From contig JADIIX010000130.1 in NCBI GenBank assembly GCA_027604505.1, forward strand, positions 1 to 64,000: DNA of 64,000 bases, written 5' to 3'. Below are positions 58,405 to 64,000 of this stretch, piece after piece; the stretch's first letter is position 1; each line of letters opens with the position of its first letter. The position numbers and the translations under genes were made by a program. The notes under the pieces were generated by a model, which saw only the letters and a list, made by a program, of their open reading frames with translations, was not told the DNA's origin and did not search any database. Origin of the DNA: Gonapodya sp. JEL0774. Taxonomy: Eukaryota; Monoblepharomycota; Monoblepharidomycetes; Monoblepharidales; Gonapodyaceae.

Positions 58405-61400
58405 GGTTGGGCAATAATATATTTCACACTACCACAGCAAATTCACATCCCATCCACTCAAGGCAAGGCAAACAACCGCTTCTATTCATATACTGGCTCT
58501 GCAAAGGAACAATCCTGCCCCCTTAGTGGTCGCTCGCGCGTTTGGGCCGTTTCCTACATTCCGCAACAATTGTTAACGAGGGCCACATCCTCCCCCTCAC
58601 AGTTGTTGAGACAGTTAAACTCGATCATGGAAGAAGTCAAGGGAGGATATCTGAAAGTGAAGGAAGCGGTTGTTGAGACAGTCAGATGGGTCTCAAGGTC
58701 TCTGTCGCCATCTCGGCCTCGGAGCTCTAGAGCACAATCACCTTCTCGATCTCGGGACGGTCGAACAGAAGCACAATCACCTTCTCAATCTCGGCACAGC
58801 AGAGCTGATGCAGGTTCATCTTCTCAATCTCAGGACGGCAGAGCTGAAACACGATCGCTGTCCCCGTCAGGAAGAGATGTTAACGGCGCCGATCTTAAAA
58901 CCGTTTCATCGGCCATAGGAAGCGATTCAGTCGCCGAATGTCTGCTGGGGTGTGTGCCTATTCCCGGAATCACTTTAGCCTTGAAGGGACTCGTTGTTAT
59001 CTTCGACGCTGCGGCAGCTCTTCATTATAACAAACAGCTTGCTCTTGAGCTGAGTGACTACATGAGAAAGATTGTGGTCGCAATCAATGACAAACTGCTG
59101 AATGACGTGTATGCAGACTCAAAAGAGAAGTGAGTTGGAAAGTTCAAACTCTGGTAAACAATTTTGACCTCCTATTCCAGGCTTGAGAATGATCTAAAAG
59201 AGTCAACAGATGAAATGACCAAATTTCTGGCAGAGTTCAAGAAGTGAGTGTTGACTTCTAGTTGAAATTGAGCCATGGAATGTTGACAAAGCAATGTCAT
59301 TGCAGACAGAAGCAAGAATTCAGGCAGCCAGCTGTTCAAAAGCCTGATCCTGTTATACTTGATCTTCCAAGTGTGCCAAGAGAATTCCATCAACAGTATG
59401 AGAAACTTGTTATGTGGGCAAAGTAATTTTGCTCCCAGCAGATGATCCAAATATTTTGACCCTATTTTTGATCAGATTGTTGGTGGACATTCAAGAGGCC
59501 CTGTTGCAAATCCAAAATCAGAGTGCTATTGAGCAAATGATTAAGTTCCGTCTAAATGAACAATGTTTGGAAAAACTCTCAGAGAGAATTGATACAGAGT
59601 TGAATCTTGATGTGGTAAGACTTTTCTCAAAGCTAAGGACTCACCATTTCAAAGCGAATGATTGTTCTTCTTTCAGTTTGGGACTGTCAGAATGGTTGCA
59701 GGCAAACAAGAAGCTGTAAAGAAAGATTTGGAAAGGCTTGCTGCTGATGGAGCTTTGGTGCAAGCAAACATAACTGAAATCCTGAATCTTGCAACCAAAA
59801 GTGCTTTGCACATGTTTGGTTTCCGTGAAGCGGCAGCTCGAATTGACACAACTTCAAGACTAATGCTTGATGCTGTACTTGAGTTCCGTTCAGATTTGCA
59901 TCCTCCAAGGATAAAAGATGATTTGAATGAATTCCATCATGAGATTGGCTCTAAGTTCCACTCTGATGGTGATCGGGAGTTTGTGCATTCTATGAGGTGT
60001 GAAGAATATCCGGATTTAACAAGTATGTTTGATCATCCAATTACCTGATGATTTGGATCCTGATTTTACCCTTTGCCTTAACTTTGCACAGCCTGGACAC
60101 CATCAGAAAGTGTATTAGAGAACGCATTTAAAAAACTGGTGCAGGGAAACCTGGTTCGAGCACAGACCCTTAATTTAGAAAGTGAGTAACCTGTGATTAA
60201 TGCAGCTCCATAACAATTCAGTCTCATCAGGTCTCCCTATGTTGCTTTGCTCTTTAAGAGAAAGGTATCAAAGACAGAGGTGTAAAGGCACTTGCTGACG
60301 CAATTAAGGCATTGCAGCCCCATTGGAAAATCACAAATCTTTACATTGGAGGTATGCTGATTGATAAGGAGACTGTATATCATAGCCAGCTCTAATCCCA
60401 TACTCAATTATTAGGAAATCTTTTCACTTCAGAAGGAGCAAAGGAACTTGCCCATTCTTTGGTCAATTGCACAACCTTTGAAATCCTTCACCTTTCTGGT
60501 GAGACTAGTGTTTTCCTCTCAGCAATCCTTGTTACTGAACAATAGCAATGTCATGGATTATTGGTAGGGAGTAAAAACATTAATGATGACTGTGCCGCTT
60601 CTCTTGCTGAGTTACTTGAGAAGGGTAACCTCAAAAAGCTGCACCTAGCAGGTGGGTAAGATCCAAGCTCAATAATCTACCACCTGCTTGTGTTTACCAG
60701 GTTTTGTAATATGGTTTGCCCTCTATCTAACAGGATGCAATATTTCTGATGCTGGTGTTGAATCTTTATCAAAGGGTTTGAGAAAGAATAAAACATTAAC
60801 TCATCTTTCTCTTTATGGTGAGTGAGATGTGCATCCTGTCTTAGTACCTTGTAAGTAATCCTTCTTTTATTTCATTCTTTTTTTGCACAAAGATAATCAT
60901 GGAATTACTTCAAAAGGTGCCAAATACCTTGCACAGGCAATTGAAGTCAATGGCAGTTTAACCCAGTTGAACTTGCGTGGTGTGTGGAAGCAAGTTTTGG
61001 TTGTTCTAACAATTACTGCACAAGTTGCCATGTCTGTAGGTGGACAGATTGATTTTGAGGGTGTGAAGGATCTTGCAAAAGTGCTTTTGAGAGACAAGGA
61101 ACTTGACAGTCTGAACCTTGATCTCAGTAAGTTCACCTATTCTTAAACAAGCAGGCATGTTCATTATCTGACGCATATTGCACCTTGATCAGATGTGCTA
61201 TCATTTGAAAATTTTAAAGAACTGGAACACATGGTTGATGAAGAAGAGCACAAATACTACAAAGATTCCAAAATGAGTTTGTTTGTAGTCTCCTACCAGG
61301 ATAGCAAAGGTATGTTGAGTTGCTCCATATCCACATATGTGTATGCTCATTTTCCAGTTTCACACTTGAAGGGGAAGTTCAAACAGTTAACATGTGCTCT

Positions 61401-61520
61401 GTGTGGGATAAACACATTTCAGAGACCCTGATTAATAGTGCAGGACCTGAGCCAGTTTAACAGTTTAACATTTCTTTAACACAGAATACCAAATCAACTA
61501 TGTTGTTTCAGATAGAATGA
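58405..61520. repeat. Right arm of the 3.1-kb imperfect inverted duplication
   Basis: Counterpart of 48030-51110 in opposite orientation. Similarity begins in the 5' flank near the GGGCAATA sequence at about 58410 and ends after the ACCAAATCAACTATGT at about 61489-61504. Introns as well as exons are alike over most of the length, so this is a DNA-level duplication and not a retrocopy. Confidence 0.75.
58627..61431 (+). CDS. Helical-domain LRR protein, right copy
   Basis: Exons visible in phase are 58627-59129, 59181-59243, 59306-59422, 59476-59614, about 59678-60020, 60094-60180, then LRR exons near 60262-60349, 60416-60500, 60569-60652, 60734-60818, 60895-60980, 61041-61126, 61194-61310 and the last to 61431. 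Product is about 620 residues. It has the SPSRSRDGRTEA-type tandem repeats, SDSVAECLLGCVPIPGITLA, ALELSDYMRKIVVAINDKL, LEND and a helical region (PSVPREFHQQYEKLV, QMIKFRLNEQCLEKLSERI, GTVRMVAGKQEAVKKDLE). LRRs of the ribonuclease-inhibitor type follow (KITNLYIGG, FEILHLSG, NLKKLHLAG, TLTHLSLYD, SLTQLNLRG, LDSLNLDL). It ends with a CALC-containing tail absent from the left copy. The frame is also open upstream from 58339, but the ATG at 58627 is the one shared with the left copy. Confidence 0.7.
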
Positions 61521-61989
61521 GTGTTCTGTGATTGTTGGAATATATAGTGTCCCCATTCTTTAGGATCCCTGTGGCTACTCTATACACCCTTTTTCCAATA
61601 AAGTCTTCCACTTCACTTGGAAATCACATTACCTCTTTATTTTTCTTGAAAGACCCTTTTTTTTTTTGTCCTTAGTGAGGTTATAGTGTAACTATGATGG
61701 TTCTGTGAGTCCAGCAAGTATCCCATATGTATTCTGTAGAGTTTAGACATCTAGTACGTGTAGCCATATACTGGACTGTGGTCTACCCCCGTATTGTCAG
61801 AGGTACACAACACTCCCCTCCGTGCATTGAATACCAAAAGTCATTGGTGGATGGGCCACAGTGGCATCACGTAGGAAGACCATGGCAGATAAGCGGAAAG
61901 ACGGCTTCAATGGCTGTGGAGACAAGCTCACTGAAGAGCAAAAACTAACATCCACAAGAACGCAGCCACGGCTGATCTTGCCCTTCCCC
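61521..61989. other. Spacer between the right arm and the LINE relic
   Basis: No supported gene. Short frames only; the end may already belong to the 5' part of the LINE. Confidence 0.4.
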
Positions 61990-64000
61990 CTCTCCGCTAT
62001 TCTTTAGGAGCACGTTCATCCAGGTCAAGCTCTTTCATGGCCCAATCCGCAAACAACACAACCGAGTCCGTGCCCTCCTTTGAAAGGCCGAGGTTGCACG
62101 AATGGTATCTGCCTCTTCACTACTACCTATAGGTGTAGTACATGTCATATCGTGTTGTGGACTGGCAGACATCATTGGGGATCAGCTCACAGAAACCAGC
62201 TTGAGGATTCTGCCTAACAATACTGACCGCTTCCCCGTAGCCCCTGAGGCATACAGAACTTTGAAACAGGCACTACCATAAGTGTGCACTGGTTCGCCAG
62301 CTTCTGCTCATCTAGCAGGTCAAGAAGTGTCCACAAGGAGGTCCTTTTTGGATGCTCTGCAGGTATGAGAATGGCCACCCTGAAGATGTACAGGGAGGAC
62401 ATGGGAGACCCCGACGCCCAACTTGGGCATCTGGGAATGTGGTACACTGTGGGGAATGCGTTGGCAAGCCCACCAACACGCCCACCAGGATTCTAGACAC
62501 TCACCTGTGTCGATGGTAGGATCCCCACGGATGAGGAGATGGCCCACCACCACAAGTGACTCGTGGAGAACAGAGATTGGGAAGAGGCAGACATGGACGG
62601 CCATTTGAAGCCAATGCACGTCGGGGTTGACGTGGAAATAGACAGCGGACCTGTCCGCGATGCAAGTGGAGCAGAGATCCCCCCCTCAAGGGTGGGTGGC
62701 AGACCCCCTAGCATGCCAGTTCCAGCACCACTATGAGGGTCCAGCTTATGAGTATACGTGGGATCTCAGGAAAAGCTGAGGACTTGCAACGTTTTGCTCA
62801 TGATCACAACAGTGACCTATTACTAACACTTGAAACCTAACTCAACCCTAGCTCTTCCCCCCATAAAACCAGCAGTAATTAACATCAGCAACTACTTCAC
62901 TGGCAAGCTTGCACAAGGTCAAGGCAAGCGCGGCCAAGTGGGGATCCTCATGAGCCCCCTATACACCGACTATGCAAGAGCAGTGCAAGTGTTGGAAAAA
63001 ACAAAAGGTAAGTCCACCGCGGTAATGGATGTTCTTGGGACCATCATGGTGGTGGCGAATCTTGGGCCATCACTAGAGGAAGAGACACATGAATGCGTAG
63101 ATCTGTTGTTTGACCTAGGAATCCCAAACGTGGTGCTTACCTGCAGAGTGGAAATCACTGACCTCATTGTTCACAAAAGCACACAGCTCATCACGAACCA
63201 CCATCTGCTTACCTTCTTGATACCAGATATCGCACCTCCAGTCAAGACTTTTGAGAGCTGGAAAATACGCAAGTTTGCAAACCTGGACATGCCGGAAAAG
63301 CACCAAAAGAAGGTGGAGTGTGACTCAGAGGTCAAGAGGTTGGAGCTGCAGGCATGGGGGGCCTGCAATGCCCTGGACAATGGAATGCTCATTGGAGCAG
63401 CAGTCCAACAGGAGGTGGACAAGATATGGATGGGACTCATAGGAGTCATGCACAGAGCAGCCCAGGGCTCAATTAGGCGGATGAGATTTGACTTCAGGAT
63501 GACCTGGGGGTTCTACACAGAGGAACTGGAGGAGGAGTGGTCTGGGTTACCAGGCCATGGAGAAGCTAGCCAAGGATCAGGAGGCCAGCCAAGAAACACC
63601 TAACCATCTGAGCAAGAGAGCAAAGGTGAACACACGGAGACAATGTCAGTACCACAAAGTGGTCCAAGCGCGGAGGACAGAGATCTTCTGCAAGACCATG
63701 GATGAGATGGTGGCCCCAGTAAGAGATCGCTCTTCATGAGGATGGTGAAGGGAGCACAAGCAAGACAGGAAGGTGGTAAGTGTGCTCTTGACCGTTACAA
63801 GGTCGATGAGTACAGGGACACTTCGTGTCCTTGTTCGGGGGTGAACCAAACAGGAAGCCAATTCCCCCCGACCCGGACAAGGAAACCCTCTATGTGCTCA
63901 CTGCAGAGGAAGTAGTGGACCTGGCGTCAGCCCAAAAGAAGCTGGCGGAACTTCCTAAGGGGAAGGCATGGGGGTCAGACGATGTCCCCACGGAATTCAT
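61990..64000 (+). pseudogene. Degenerate LINE-type retrotransposon, 5' part to RT start
   Basis: A long open stretch at 62830-63603 (MKPNSTLALPPIKPAVINIS, then LLFDLGIPNVV, LIVHKSTQLITNHHLL) looks like the end of an endonuclease domain and the linker that precedes reverse transcriptase in LINEs. After frame changes near 63605-63760, the last 110 bases give AEEVVDLASAQKKLAEL, then GKAWGSDDVPTEFI, the typical start of a LINE RT domain. Upstream pieces from about 61990 are in several frames with stops. The copy is therefore broken, and it continues past the window end. Class assignment rests on the RT start. Confidence 0.5.

Noticed and set aside
58339-58626. Open extension upstream of the right helical-LRR gene
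   Set aside because: It reads through the 5' flank that is shared with the left copy, where it is not open; the ATG at 58627 is the common start.
48030-61520. Terminal inverted repeats of a giant transposon
   Set aside because: The arms are complete cellular-type genes with introns and diverged sequence, no transposase lies between them and no target duplication was seen, so a gene duplication is the simpler reading.
1-64000. CRISPR arrays, bacterial operons, ribosome binding sites
   Set aside because: Nothing of this type is present; the DNA is intron-rich and fungal.

Overview
The window is nuclear DNA from a fungus, most likely a zoosporic (chytrid-type) fungus. Genes carry many short GT-AG introns, mostly 50-120 nt. 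The proteins are typical fungal versions (fungal PIG-C/GPI2, NTE1, mL44, V-ATPase A, CRP1/MDG1-like CBM48). One gene encodes an ARL6/BBS3-type GTPase, a ciliary protein expected only in a lineage that makes flagellated cells. The assignment is inference; no rRNA or tRNA gene was recognised.

Layout. 1-6290: a graveyard of broken transposons. It holds the 3' end of a Ty1/copia element with its LTR, a PIF/Harbinger-type DNA transposon (Myb/SANT-like gene on + and DDE transposase on -), a copia integrase-RT fragment, and a gag-like gene with a zinc knuckle on -. 6541-30241: a compact block of conserved housekeeping genes: NDUFB9 (-), PP2A B56 regulatory subunit (+), mitochondrial ribosomal protein mL44 (+), a CCCH-plus-Pumilio RNA-binding protein (+), SF3A3 (-), eIF4A3 (+), PIG-C (-), an R3H-SUZ protein (+), V-ATPase subunit A (-), a poly-Q C2H2 zinc-finger protein (+) and ELP6 (+). 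For many of these every exon can be joined so that phases agree. 30389-47870: an STK11IP-like LRR protein (-), an NLS/coiled-coil protein (+), ARL6 (+), a FAXC/metaxin-like GST-fold membrane protein (-) and NTE1 (-).

48030-61520 is the most unusual part. Two diverged copies of one multi-exon gene lie in inverted orientation (48174-50877 on -, 58627-61431 on +) as the arms of an imperfect inverted repeat about 3.1 kb per arm, separated by about 7.3 kb. The predicted protein has a tandem Ser/Arg-rich N-terminal repeat, an alpha-helical domain that resembles the four-helix N-terminal domain of MLKL/HeLo-type cell-death proteins, and a ribonuclease-inhibitor-type LRR array built of one-repeat exons. 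The outer modules are nearly identical between copies while the middle helical part is strongly diverged. Between the arms are a poorly resolved membrane-protein gene, a CBM48 (glycogen-binding-like) gene with a three-fold internal motif, and a coiled-coil gene that seems to be cut off near the right arm. 61990-64000: a degenerate LINE running off the window end.

How the genes work together: mostly unrelated housekeeping functions, but several divergent pairs share very short promoter regions (SF3A3/eIF4A3 101 bp, PIG-C/R3H-SUZ 72 bp, NDUFB9/B56 167 bp). There is a visible concentration of RNA-handling factors (PUF-CCCH, SF3A3, eIF4A3, R3H-SUZ) between 12 and 22.5 kb.
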